DNA from: JALZCH01 sp036387315
Lineage (GTDB): Bacteria > Acidobacteriota > Blastocatellia > Pyrinomonadales > Pyrinomonadaceae
DNA: 50,814 nt
Reading direction: 5' to 3'
Assembly: GCA_036387315.1 (NCBI GenBank)
Contig: DASVTY010000045.1
Location: 1 to 50,814, forward strand
A program made the position numbers and the translations under genes. Below the pieces are notes generated by a model, which worked only from the letters and a program-made list of their open reading frames with translations, did no database searches and was not told the DNA's origin. Each line of letters begins with the position of its first letter. Within the stretch, counting starts at the first letter, position 1. This document shows positions 1 through 8,024 of this stretch, one piece after another.

Positions 1-15
1 CCGCGCTCCCAGCGT
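1..15. repeat. Truncated end of a putative interspersed repeat
   Basis: The window begins with CCGCGCTCCCAGCGT, eleven bases ahead of a REP-associated transposase start. The reverse complement, ACGCTGGGAGCGCGG, resembles one arm of GC-rich palindromic intergenic repeats that I remember from genomes of this kind. Only one arm is present, so hairpin potential cannot be shown. Being at the contig edge next to a RAYT fits a repeat that stopped the assembly. This is recognition from memory, not proof. Confidence 0.3.
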
Positions 16-25
16 AAAAAATATT

Positions 26-616
26 ATGAAAAATGAATTAAAAGGATGGCATAGTCGTGGATATTTGCCGCATTTTGACGTCGGCGAGATTCCGCAGTTT
101 ATTACTTTTCGCCTTTTTGATTCATTGCCGCAAGTTGTTTTAACCAAATGGAAGGCTGAGCTTGAAAGAGAGAAATCCCTTGAGGCAGAAATTGTTTTGC
201 GAAGGCGAATTGAGACTTATTTAGACCAGAGTTTTGGAAAATGTTATTTGAAACAAGAGCAAGTCGCGGATTTGGTGCAAAATGCTTTGTTGTTTTTCGA
301 CGACGAGCGCTATAGATTGCTAGCTTGGGTAGTTATGCCGAATCACATTCATTTCCTCGCCACACCCCTCGAAAAACAGTCGCTTTCTAACATTGTTCAA
401 TCATTGAAAATCTTTACGGCAAAAGAAGCGAATAAATTGTTAAATCGGCAAGGCAAATTTTGGCAATCAGATTATTTTGATCGCTATATTCGCGATTACG
501 AGCATTTCACAAAGGTCGTCAGCTACATCGAAAACAATCCTGTTAAAGCACGTCTTTGCCAAAGCAAGAGCGAATGGCGTTTTGGCAGCGCATATTTCTT
601 CAAAACGAACAGCTAA
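26..616 (+). CDS. REP-associated tyrosine transposase (RAYT, Y1_Tnp family)
   Basis: A 196-residue single-domain HUH/Y1 transposase related to IS200/IS605 TnpA. The HUH metal-binding motif is intact (NHIHFL, His107 and His109), and the catalytic tyrosine is expected at Tyr167 in VSYIENNPVKARL, the usual RAYT ending. The stretch GKFWQSDYFDRYI between them is also typical of RAYTs. In this family the protein nicks and joins single-stranded palindromic REP elements rather than moving itself as a classical IS. The ATG at 26 is the first start in frame. The stop overlaps the stop of the convergent DUF2237 gene by 4 bp. Both catalytic elements are present, so it is probably active. No full REP is visible beside it because the contig starts 25 bp upstream. 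Confidence 0.9.
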   Translation: MKNELKGWHSRGYLPHFDVGEIPQFITFRLFDSLPQVVLTKWKAELEREKSLEAEIVLRRRIETYLDQSFGKCYLKQEQVADLVQNALLFFDDERYRLLAWVVMPNHIHFLATPLEKQSLSNIVQSLKIFTAKEANKLLNRQGKFWQSDYFDRYIRDYEHFTKVVSYIENNPVKARLCQSKSEWRFGSAYFFKTNS

Positions 617-999
617 AGCGCGTGCCGCTGCAAATCTTCGAGCGAAACGTAATTCAAAGCCGCCTGATGTGTAGCGTTTAAATTGACGGGCGGCGCGACT
701 CCGGCTTCGAGAGCTTCGCGCCAGCGCGCCGCGACTACGCACCATGAATCTCCCGGTTTCAAACCGGGAAAATTGAATTCCGGGCGCGGCGTTGATAAAT
801 CATTGCCGCGCTTGCGGGAAAATTCCAGAAATTCCGCCGTTACTTGGGCGCAGATCGTGTGGCTGCCGGCGTCGCTGGGTCCGGTTTTGCAGCAGCCGTC
901 GCGGAAAAATCCGGTTAGCGGGTCGCGCGAACAATCCTCCAATTTTTCGCCTAAAACATTTTTCTGCTGCGGTCGTGTGCCGTTTCCGTTGTGGTTCAT
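613..999 (-). CDS. DUF2237 family protein
   Basis: A 128-residue protein matching DUF2237 over its whole length. Recognisable blocks are NVLGEKLEDCSRDPLTGF, RDGCCKTGPSDAGSHTICAQ, FSRKRGNDLSTP, FPGLKPGDSWCVVAARW and APPVNLNATH. The family is widespread, cytosolic and of unknown biochemical function; conserved Cys residues (SRDPLTG..GCC, ICAQ, WCV) suggest a metal or redox role, but that is inference. The ATG at 999 is the only plausible start. Its 3' end overlaps the convergent RAYT by 4 bp. Confidence 0.88.
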   Translation of the reverse strand: MNHNGNGTRPQQKNVLGEKLEDCSRDPLTGFFRDGCCKTGPSDAGSHTICAQVTAEFLEFSRKRGNDLSTPRPEFNFPGLKPGDSWCVVAARWREALEAGVAPPVNLNATHQAALNYVSLEDLQRHAL

Positions 1000-1153
1000 A
1001 ATGAAATTTATACCTTAATCATTCTCAACGGGCAATAAACCTCATTTCAGTCAGAAATCGAAAGTCGTCATATTTTTGAAGAGGCTCAAGCGCTGTTGCC
1101 GTCTTTATCTTGACGTTTTCCTGCGGTTAAAGGCATTCTTAACCGACAAAAAT

Positions 1154-2056
1154 ATGTCAATTCCGATTACAGAGCAAGAAAATCCGCGAACGAGGGAAAT
1201 TGATCGGCTGCCAACGCTCGATGCCGTGCGTTTGATTAACGAAGAAGATAGAACTGTCGCTGTTGCAGTCGAAAAAGTTTTGCCGGAAATTGCCGAAGCG
1301 ATTGACCGTATTGCCGAACGTTTGAAAAACGGCGGCAGACTTTTTTACGTCGGAACCGGAACCAGCGGTCGCCTCGGAGTTTTGGATGCGAGCGAATGTC
1401 CGCCGACTTTCGGCGTTTCGCCGGAATTGGTGCAGGGAATTATCGCGGGCGGTTACGATGCGCTTTACAAAGCCGTCGAAGCCAGCGAGGACGACCAAGC
1501 AGCGGGAGCGACCGATTTGCAAATGCGCCGCGTGACGGAAAAAGATGCTGTTGTCGGAATCGCCGCATCGGGCAGGACGCCTTATACAATCGGGGCTGTC
1601 GAATATGCGCGAAATTTGGGTTGTTTTACCGCCGCGATTACTTGCGTGCCGGATTCGGCAATTACGAAAGCGGCGGAAATTGCGATTGTTCCGGTTGTCG
1701 GTGCGGAAGTCATCGCCGGTTCTTCGCGAATGAAAGCCGGAACGGCGCAGAAAATGGTTTTGAATATGCTTTCGACCGCGACGATGATTCGGCTCGGCTA
1801 CGTGACCGGAAACCGGATGACGAACGTCAAATCGTCGAATCAAAAACTAAAAGAACGTTCTCTCAGAATTTTGCAGGCTGAAACAGATTTGGACACAAGC
1901 GACGCAACGGATTTAATGAACCGCGCGGGCAGCGATTTGCGCGTGGCGATTGTTATGCACAAAACCGGAGTCGGGCGCGAACAAGCGGAAAAAGCATTGT
2001 CGGCAAATCAAAATGTAATTGAAAAAGCCGTTGAGTTTGCCCGCAGCGAGAGTTAA
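1154..2056 (+). CDS. murQ: N-acetylmuramic acid 6-phosphate etherase
   Basis: MurQ cleaves the D-lactyl ether of MurNAc-6-phosphate to give GlcNAc-6-phosphate and D-lactate in peptidoglycan recycling, in the cytosol. The 300-residue product matches the usual length (about 298). It shows the SIS-domain sugar-phosphate motif GTGTSGRLGVLDASECPP, whose Glu is the expected catalytic residue, then IAASGRTPY and GSSRMKAGTAQK, and ends with the usual helical tail. The frame is open back to a TTG at 1076, but that adds 26 non-conserved residues; ATG 1154 (MSIPITEQENPRT) fits the family. No MurP-type PTS or AnmK gene is in the window. A strong terminator follows at 2194. Confidence 0.95.
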   Translation: MSIPITEQENPRTREIDRLPTLDAVRLINEEDRTVAVAVEKVLPEIAEAIDRIAERLKNGGRLFYVGTGTSGRLGVLDASECPPTFGVSPELVQGIIAGGYDALYKAVEASEDDQAAGATDLQMRRVTEKDAVVGIAASGRTPYTIGAVEYARNLGCFTAAITCVPDSAITKAAEIAIVPVVGAEVIAGSSRMKAGTAQKMVLNMLSTATMIRLGYVTGNRMTNVKSSNQKLKERSLRILQAETDLDTSDATDLMNRAGSDLRVAIVMHKTGVGREQAEKALSANQNVIEKAVEFARSES

Positions 2057-2193
2057 TATAATTTTCAATTTTTTGGCTGCAAAAAAGTCAGGTCGGAATT
2101 CTGCTCGAATGAAAACGGGTTCAAAATGATGTTGGCTTTTGGCGGACGTGAATTTTATGCCCGTCAATTGACGCGAAAGATAAATTAAGCTAC

Positions 2194-2228
2194 AAAAGCG
2201 CGGGTGTAAAAACCGCGCTTTTCTTTTT
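2194..2228 (+). terminator. Rho-independent terminator after murQ
   Basis: Perfect 10-bp stem AAAAGCGCGG / CCGCGCTTTT around a short TGTAAAAA loop, followed by TTCTTTTTT. It lies 138 bp after the murQ stop and before the toxin-antitoxin pair, separating the two transcription units. Confidence 0.8.
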
Positions 2229-2280
2229 TATAAAAATGCAGACACTCGATTGATCAAAAAGAGTGTAAAATTAGCTTGCT

Positions 2281-2607
2281 ATGAATTCTGTTTCGGAACA
2301 AGATTTTGCTCAACTTTCACGCGCGGAAAAAATGCAAATCCTGCAATGGCTGGTTAAAGATTTGGGCGACGATTTTCCCGGCATTGAATCGAACCCGCAA
2401 GTTTGCGGCGGCGCGGCTTGCGTTGTGAGAACAAGGATTCCGGTCTGGGTTTTGGAAAACGCCCGCCGGCTCGGAACAAGCGAAGCCGATTTGCTGCGCG
2501 ATTATCCTTCTTTGACCGCTCAAGATTTAGCAAATGTCTGGGCTTATGTTCGTTCGCATCGCGAAGAAATCGAACAGGCGATTTCAGAAAACGAAGCTGA
2601 TGATTAG
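2281..2607 (+). CDS. DUF433 antitoxin (VapB45-like)
   Basis: A 108-residue protein whose C-terminal part is a DUF433 domain: NPQVCGGAACVVRTRIPVWV, then a helical section SEADLLRDYPSLTAQDLANV with the winged-helix character of the family. DUF433 proteins commonly act as DNA-binding antitoxins of DUF5615 PIN-like toxins. The first 35 or so residues (SEQDFAQLSRAEKMQILQWL) are an extra helical segment that may help oligomerise or bind the toxin. It is 52 bp upstream of the DUF5615 gene on the same strand, the standard antitoxin-first order. The pair follows the murQ terminator. Toxin-antitoxin function is inferred from family and order. Confidence 0.82.
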   Translation: MNSVSEQDFAQLSRAEKMQILQWLVKDLGDDFPGIESNPQVCGGAACVVRTRIPVWVLENARRLGTSEADLLRDYPSLTAQDLANVWAYVRSHREEIEQAISENEADD

Positions 2608-2659
2608 CATTTTGATTTTGTCGTTGACGATTTGATTTTGTCCTTTTACCTTCCAACTG

Positions 2660-2998
2660 ATGGCTTTATATGCGGACGAAAACTTTCCATTGCGAACAAT
2701 CGAAGAACTGCGTTCACAAGGACACGATGTATTAACGACGTTTGAAGACGGCAAAGCTAATCGAGCCGTGCCGGACAAAGAAGTTTTAGCCAGAGCAGTT
2801 GAACTCGGACGCGCGGTTTTGACTTTGAATCGTCGAGATTTTAAGCGATTACATAATCAAAATTCCGAACTCGCCGGAATTATAATTTGCACCGAAGACC
2901 CGGATCGCGCTGGACAAGCAAAGAGAATTTCGGAGAAGATTGCTGAGTTTAACGATTTGCGCGGTCAATTGATTCGGGTTTATCGCCCTTCCAAATAA
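2660..2998 (+). CDS. DUF5615 PIN-like toxin (VapC45-like)
   Basis: A 112-residue compact PIN-like (Mut7-C-like) protein. The N-terminal LYADENFP carries the first acidic residues of the nuclease site, followed by ELRSQGHDVLTTFEDGKAN, LARAVELGRAVLTLNRRDF with the second conserved Asp, and GIIICTEDP. The family is thought to cleave RNA using Mg2+. Located 52 bp after the DUF433 antitoxin gene; the gap holds a direct repeat of TTGATTTTGTC. Its stop codon is 2 bp before the start of the symporter gene, so the toxin and transporter could be co-transcribed, although they are unlikely to be functionally linked. Confidence 0.83.
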   Translation: MALYADENFPLRTIEELRSQGHDVLTTFEDGKANRAVPDKEVLARAVELGRAVLTLNRRDFKRLHNQNSELAGIIICTEDPDRAGQAKRISEKIAEFNDLRGQLIRVYRPSK

Positions 2999-3000
2999 AA

Positions 3001-4524
3001 ATGCAAACACTCGATTTAATTATTATTTTCGGCTATTTGATCGGCGTGACAGCCTTTGGCGCATTGTTTGCGAGAAAGCAGGAAACGACCGAAGATTATT
3101 TTGTCGGCGACCGTTCGGTTCCGTGGTGGGCGATTGCGGCTTCGATTGTGGCGACCGAGACTTCGACAATTACGTTTATTTCCGTTCCCGGTATTGCTTT
3201 CGCAAAGGGCGGGAATTTTCAGTTTTTGCAGCTCGTTTTCGGTTATATGCTCGGTCGCGTCGTGATTTCGCTGCTCTTTATTCCGCGCTATTTTCGCGGC
3301 GAACTGCTGACGGTTTATCAGCTTTTAGACCAGCGTTTCGGCGGTAAAATCAAGATGCTCGCCGCCGCCCTTTTCGTCGTGATGCGAAATATCGCCGACG
3401 GCATTCGGCTGCTTTTAACCGCAATTGTTCTCGCCGCCGTTTATGCCGCTTTTCAGCCGAATACAGACCCGACGTTTGTCGTCATCGGTTCGATCATTTT
3501 GCTTGGCGCGGTGATGATAATTTTCACGTTTTACGGCGGAATGGAAGCCGTGATTTGGGTCGAAGTCGTGCAGCTTGGGATTTATATTGTCGGCGCGATT
3601 GCCGCAGCCGTTGTTTTAGCAAATCAAATTCCCGGCGGTTTTGCGGGCGCTTCGGCGCTCGGCGAGCAGTTCGGAAAATTCACTTTGTTTGATTTTTCCA
3701 CTGATATTACCAAGATTTACACATTTTGGGCGGGACTCATCGGCGGCTGTTTCTTAACGATGTCAACGCATGGAACCGACCAATATCTCGTCCAACGTTA
3801 TCTTTGCACGAACAAACCGAGCAGCGCGGCGCTCGCTTTGCTTTCAAGCGGCGCGGTCGTTCTCGGACAATTTATCGGATTTCTGTTTATCGGCGTGCTG
3901 CTGTTTGCTTTTTATCATCCTTTCGACGCGGCGGAATACGCTCAAGCCGGAGTCGCAAATTCGGGAGTTCCCGCGACTTTTCCGTTTGCGGGAGGCGATA
4001 AAGTTTTCCCGGATTTTATTACCAAATTTATGCCTTCGGGTTTGAGCGGTCTTGTCGTCGCCGCGATTTTTGCCGCCGCGCTTTCTTCGTCTTTAAATTC
4101 GATTGCCGCTACTTTCGTCAACGATTTATACAAACCGTTTCGACAAAATCTGCCGGACAAGCATTATTTAAAAGTTTCGGGAATTTTGACCGTCGTTATC
4201 GGCGTTGTTCAAATCGCCGTCGCGCTCGTCGTTCGCAATCAAAATCAATCGGCTTTGAGTTCGGCTTTGTCAATCGCTTCGCTTTTTAACGGTCCGGTTT
4301 TGGGCGTTTTTCTGGTCGGCGTCTTTTTGAAACGCGCCGGGGAAAAAGCTGCTTTGACCGGAATGGCGGCGAGCGCCGCTTTGATGCTTTACATCTTTTT
4401 AGCCACGAAAATCGCCTGGACCTGGTATGTTTTTATCGGCAGTTTGACGACGCTTCTTGTCGCGTGGCTGGCGAGCTTTGTTTTCGCTTCAGACGAAACG
4501 AGACGCGAAACTTCCGCGCTTTAA
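3001..4524 (+). CDS. Sodium:solute symporter (SSS family)
   Basis: A 507-residue integral membrane protein with about 13 hydrophobic segments spread over its length, typical of the SSS/LeuT-fold family (PutP, SglT, NanT relatives). Diagnostic blocks are the N-terminal TTEDYFVGDRSVPWWAIAAS, then IVATETSTITFISVPG (Na+ site region), FYGGMEAVIWVEVVQ, and AAALSSSLNSIAATFVNDLY near the eighth to ninth helix. It would import an organic solute, perhaps a sugar or amino sugar, with Na+ across the inner membrane. Substrate cannot be read from sequence; MurQ upstream would fit an amino-sugar role but a terminator and a TA pair separate them. The start is 2 bp after the toxin stop. Confidence 0.9.
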   Translation: MQTLDLIIIFGYLIGVTAFGALFARKQETTEDYFVGDRSVPWWAIAASIVATETSTITFISVPGIAFAKGGNFQFLQLVFGYMLGRVVISLLFIPRYFRGELLTVYQLLDQRFGGKIKMLAAALFVVMRNIADGIRLLLTAIVLAAVYAAFQPNTDPTFVVIGSIILLGAVMIIFTFYGGMEAVIWVEVVQLGIYIVGAIAAAVVLANQIPGGFAGASALGEQFGKFTLFDFSTDITKIYTFWAGLIGGCFLTMSTHGTDQYLVQRYLCTNKPSSAALALLSSGAVVLGQFIGFLFIGVLLFAFYHPFDAAEYAQAGVANSGVPATFPFAGGDKVFPDFITKFMPSGLSGLVVAAIFAAALSSSLNSIAATFVNDLYKPFRQNLPDKHYLKVSGILTVVIGVVQIAVALVVRNQNQSALSSALSIASLFNGPVLGVFLVGVFLKRAGEKAALTGMAASAALMLYIFLATKIAWTWYVFIGSLTTLLVAWLASFVFASDETRRETSAL

Positions 4525-4595
4525 TTTCGGGGAACTTTAAACTTGCGGCGGCGTGAGAATCGGTGTTTTAATCTTCCGAAAAAAGGAATCTGCCA

Positions 4596-5261
4596 ATGAA
4601 CAACCGAATAAAATTTTTACCGCTAGCGGTTTTTGCAGCCGTGATTTTTTCCGGCGCGCTGTTTTCCGTTTCAGCTTCGGCGCAGAATAATAAAACCGTT
4701 CCGCCCGTAAACTCACAGGAAATCGTCAACGCCATTTCCGCCAATCCGACCGACGTTTTGGCAAACGAACTGGCGCAGCTCAGAAAAACGCTGCAAAGTT
4801 TAAACTCGCGTCTGCGCGATTTAAATCCGAATTCTTTAACGCCGAATGCAAAAACCGAAACTGCGGAAGACCGGCAAAAGAAAATTTTAAAAAGTCTGGA
4901 CATTTTGAACAGCGCCGAACAGCGCGCCGAGCTTTTGCGAAAACAGCTTGTCGAATCGGTCGAAAAGGAAAACTCGATCAGAACGCGCGTTATTCAGCTT
5001 GAAGAAGATATGCGCCCGGAAAACGTCGAGCGCAATTTAAACGCAGTCGGATTAGGAACACGCGCGCCCGAACAGCGCGACGCTCGCCGCCGCAGTCTTG
5101 AAAATGAACGTGCGGGGCTGCGAAATCTGCTCGCGCAAATCGAACAAAGCCGCGCCAGACTCGAAGAAGACGTGCGCCAAGCCGACACGCTCGTCGTTCG
5201 TTTGCGGCTGAGAGTTCTTCCGCTGATCGAACGCGAGGTCGAGGTTTTAACGTCGAATTAA
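4596..5261 (+). CDS. Secreted coiled-coil protein of unknown function
   Basis: A 221-residue protein with a clear Sec signal peptide (MNNRIKFLPLAVFAAVIFSG..., cleavage near SASA-QN) and a mature part rich in Glu, Arg, Leu and Gln. Residues 55-80 and 100-215 have heptad-like spacing (for example LRKQLVESVEKENSIRTRV and LENERAGLRNLLAQIEQSR), predicting long coiled coils. It is probably periplasmic. AAGGAA lies 9 bp upstream of the ATG. It follows the symporter by 71 bp and is followed by a tandem-unit palindrome. I do not recognise a family. Confidence 0.7.
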   Translation: MNNRIKFLPLAVFAAVIFSGALFSVSASAQNNKTVPPVNSQEIVNAISANPTDVLANELAQLRKTLQSLNSRLRDLNPNSLTPNAKTETAEDRQKKILKSLDILNSAEQRAELLRKQLVESVEKENSIRTRVIQLEEDMRPENVERNLNAVGLGTRAPEQRDARRRSLENERAGLRNLLAQIEQSRARLEEDVRQADTLVVRLRLRVLPLIEREVEVLTSN

Positions 5262-5290
5262 ACAAGAAATCTCACAAATGAACAATGCAA

Positions 5291-5380
5291 GCTATCAACT
5301 GTGAACTATAAACTGTTCGGCAGAAAACCTTTTTTTATATCCAAAATAGTTGATAGTTAAAAGTTGATAGTTGATAGTTT
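5291..5380. repeat. Intergenic palindrome of TTGATAG-type tandem units
   Basis: Left arm 5291-5314 (GCTATCAACTGTGAACTATA...) and right arm 5348-5380, which contains three AGTTGATAGTT-like units, are imperfect inverted repeats about 33 bp apart. It lies between two convergent genes and starts about 30 bp after the upstream stop. One of a series of similar elements with different unit sequences in this window. Confidence 0.7.
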
Positions 5381-5393
5381 AATGATTGCGGCG

Positions 5394-7253
5394 CTAATGG
5401 GAATTTTGTTTCGGCGTCGGCTTTTTCGCCGCAGGTTTCGGCTGATTTGGCTTTGCTTTCGGTTTTTCCGACGCTTTCTCTTGCGCTTCGATGCAATCCC
5501 CGACGACGGCGATCACGGCTAAAGTTCGCAAATATTTATCGTCCAAATTTCTGGCTTGGCTCAGCGCGCCCTGAAAATCTTTGCGGCTGACTTGAGCGAA
5601 GCTTTTTTCCAGACTGTAGCCGGGCGTGGCAATGCTCATATAATAACCGAAATCTTTGCCTTCGATTTTGCGGTAAATGGACGAAGCCGATAAATCCGGG
5701 TTTTCCAGACGATTGACGGTTTTCACGGCTTCGCTCAACACTTCGGCGGCGCGATATTGATTGTATTTCTCGAAAAAGAACGCCGTTCCCAATAAAACCT
5801 GCGCCCGCTCGACTCCGTTCGGAGCTTTCAAAGCCGCTTTGACTGCCGTTTCCAAAACAGCCGCTGCCGGTTCTTTCAAATTTTCCTGTTTTAGTTTCGC
5901 TTCGGCTATTTTGAAATAAATTATCGCGCGGTGTTCCAGCTCGGAAACTTTCTCGGCGTGTTTTTCCGCATCCGGCAAGCGATTTTCTTTGACGGCAAGC
6001 TCTGCGCGTTTGAACCACAGAAAATTCGTCGCGCTTTCGCGCACCGGGTCTTCGCTGATTTTCGATAGCCATTGCGCGCCTCTGCTCAGTTCTGCGTCGG
6101 TTTCGGCGTCAAATATCAAATCAACGATTTGCGCGTCGAGTCCTTTTGAATCGGCTTTTTTTTCAAGCTCTTCAATTTTTTTATCAAATGATAAATGTCC
6201 CGCTTCGTTGCTTTTTCGCTTTTCGTCAAGCTCAGCCGCATTTTCTGCCGTCATCAAAGAATTGGCGTACGCTTTGGCGGCGACCAGACGGGTCTGCAAA
6301 TCCGAAAAACGCCCGACGACAATGGTTTCCAGGTCTTGCAAAATGGAAAAAGCGACAAGAGCCTCAGGCATTTGCGATTCGTTTTTTTGCGCTTCGGCAT
6401 TAGGTTTAAGGGCGAGTGTTTCGCCGATTAAAACGTTGAGATATTGCCGCTGTAAATTCGGATTCGGGACGAATGACGCCGGAACGGTCGAGCCGACCAT
6501 TGAATTATTAACTCCATAATTGCCTGAATTGCCGAACGGATAACCGGATAAAAAATATAAGGCTTTAATTTTGATGTTTGCTCCGCCGCGCCGCGTCAGT
6601 AACTCGCTGTAAAGCGCATCTGCCTGCGATTGGTCAACTTCGGCGGCGCGATACAAAAACGAATGCCAGCGCATTGAATTTTCGTCCATCGGAAATCCCG
6701 CCGCGCGCCCGGCAAATTGAAAAGCCGCAGATTTGTTTGATTTCAGCAAAGAAGAAGCTATTTCCAACAAGCGATTCGTTTCATTGTCCGACCTGCCGCG
6801 TTCCGCATTTTCGCCTCCCTGACGGCTCGCTTTAATATCTTCCAAAACCGCGTCGGTTAATTTATTCGCCCACACTGCGTCGCGTTTTGCAATTGCCGTC
6901 AAAACCTGAAAACGAAAATCGTCCTGTCGTTCGGTAAATCGCCCGTTGCCTTTCGCTTCGACTCCTTTTTCCTTAAAACGCTCGCGCGCCAAATCGAGCG
7001 CGTCCGAAAAATGCTTGCGCGCCGCCGTCTCCTCAAATTGCCAGAGAAAATCCGCCGCGCGAATCAGGATTTTGATTTGTTTGTCGGTCGCTTCGACCGT
7101 TTTACTGTCGGAAATCTGAGTTTCGACGAGCGAACGGGCGAGCTGCGCGTCGCACTGCGGTACAATTTCAACTTCGCTTTTCTGCGCAAAAGCGAATGAA
7201 GCGAACATTAAAATTGCGGAGGCGATTTGAAGATTGTAAGCGAATTTTTTCAT
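5394..7253 (-). CDS. Large secreted helical-repeat protein, unknown function
   Basis: A 619-residue protein with a signal peptide (MKKFAYNLQIASAILMFASF, cleavage near AFA-QK). The rest is predicted almost wholly alpha-helical with alternating Ala/Leu/Glu patterns reminiscent of TPR-like arrays (AADFLWQFEETAARKHFSDA; RAELAVKENRLPDAEKHAEK; YFKIAEAKLKQENLKEPAAA; AQVLLGTAFFFEKYNQYRAA), ending in a Lys/Pro/Ala-rich tail. The frame opens at 7268, but the AAGGGAAA ribosome site points to the ATG at 7253. Probably a periplasmic or surface protein. It is convergent with the coiled-coil gene and 88 bp downstream of the zinc-ribbon gene on the same strand. I do not recognise a named family. Confidence 0.75.
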   Translation of the reverse strand: MKKFAYNLQIASAILMFASFAFAQKSEVEIVPQCDAQLARSLVETQISDSKTVEATDKQIKILIRAADFLWQFEETAARKHFSDALDLARERFKEKGVEAKGNGRFTERQDDFRFQVLTAIAKRDAVWANKLTDAVLEDIKASRQGGENAERGRSDNETNRLLEIASSLLKSNKSAAFQFAGRAAGFPMDENSMRWHSFLYRAAEVDQSQADALYSELLTRRGGANIKIKALYFLSGYPFGNSGNYGVNNSMVGSTVPASFVPNPNLQRQYLNVLIGETLALKPNAEAQKNESQMPEALVAFSILQDLETIVVGRFSDLQTRLVAAKAYANSLMTAENAAELDEKRKSNEAGHLSFDKKIEELEKKADSKGLDAQIVDLIFDAETDAELSRGAQWLSKISEDPVRESATNFLWFKRAELAVKENRLPDAEKHAEKVSELEHRAIIYFKIAEAKLKQENLKEPAAAVLETAVKAALKAPNGVERAQVLLGTAFFFEKYNQYRAAEVLSEAVKTVNRLENPDLSASSIYRKIEGKDFGYYMSIATPGYSLEKSFAQVSRKDFQGALSQARNLDDKYLRTLAVIAVVGDCIEAQEKASEKPKAKPNQPKPAAKKPTPKQNSH

Positions 7254-7341
7254 TTTCCCTTCTTTCAAACATTCAAACGGGCAAGCTCGATTTTTGTTGC
7301 GTTTTTGCCGTTAATATTTTCTTGAGAAGCGGCGTTGAGAT

Positions 7342-7881
7342 TTACTGCGCGATTTTCAGTTTTTCCGTCGGGAGCATCGCCGGTTTTCCGATGTGCTGCC
7401 AGCAGCGTCCGCCGCCTCGAACGCGCCGCGAACAAGGCGCGCCTTTTTGGGTTCTCGCGCCGCAATAATAAGCGGTTTCCGTTGTTTCGGCAATGTCGGG
7501 CGAAGTTTGCTGCGACGGAGACGAAATTAAAGTTTGCGGCGTTTTTTGCGCGTCGGATTGTATTGTCGGTTTAGCGACGGGCGGCGCGTTTGCTATTTGA
7601 TTTGTTTGCGCGAATTGCCGGTTTGCGGTTTGCTGCGGCGCGGACGCGGCTTTATTTTGACTTGAAACAATCGGCGGATTTCGCTGCGGAATTGAATTGG
7701 CGATGAGAAAACCGATTCCGGTAAAAACAAACGCTCCGACAAAATATTTTAAAATCCTCTTTGGCAGCTTGTCAAAATGGCGTGCGCAGTCGTCGCAAAA
7801 CTTGCTGCTTTCCCACCATTTCCGGTTTTCTTTTTCGACCTTTTCGCCGCATTCAGAGCAAAAATTGGGTTTGCGAAGCAT
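7342..7881 (-). CDS. Zinc-ribbon membrane protein with C-terminal Cys/His motif
   Basis: A 179-residue protein with three parts. Residues 1-35 form a zinc ribbon (FCSECGEK and FCDDCARHF, two CxxC pairs). Residues 45-65 are one hydrophobic segment (ILKYFVGAFVFTGIGFLIAN). A Gln/Pro/Ala-rich linker leads to the C-terminal motif YYCGARTQKGAPCSRRVR followed by GGGRCWQHIG, a C-C-C-H set like small domains annotated as DUF5763 (my recollection). The first ribbon would be cytosolic and the second motif across the membrane if the hydrophobic segment spans once. Function unknown. It is divergent from the VWA gene; the 143 bp between them should hold both promoters. Confidence 0.72.
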   Translation of the reverse strand: MLRKPNFCSECGEKVEKENRKWWESSKFCDDCARHFDKLPKRILKYFVGAFVFTGIGFLIANSIPQRNPPIVSSQNKAASAPQQTANRQFAQTNQIANAPPVAKPTIQSDAQKTPQTLISSPSQQTSPDIAETTETAYYCGARTQKGAPCSRRVRGGGRCWQHIGKPAMLPTEKLKIAQ

Positions 7882-8024
7882 CGTTTTGTCAACCTCCCAC
7901 CGCAGACAAATTTTACGAGTGCGGCAATTATAAACCCGAAAACGCCTTTTCAGTCAACCAAATTGACTTTATTACGTATCAAAGAATGGCGCGCAACTTT
8001 CTGATTAATGTTCGCTTGATAAAA

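Noticed and set aside
467..745. Open frame on the minus strand overlapping the RAYT and DUF2237 genes
   Set aside because: Arg/Ala/Ser-rich shadow with no conserved motif; it overlaps two well-supported genes.
1076..1153. TTG-initiated N-terminal extension of MurQ
   Set aside because: Adds 26 non-conserved residues; MurQ length and motifs fit the ATG at 1154.
7761..8024. Long N-terminal extension of the VWA protein
   Set aside because: It overlaps the divergent zinc-ribbon gene and precedes a clear signal peptide beginning at 8025.
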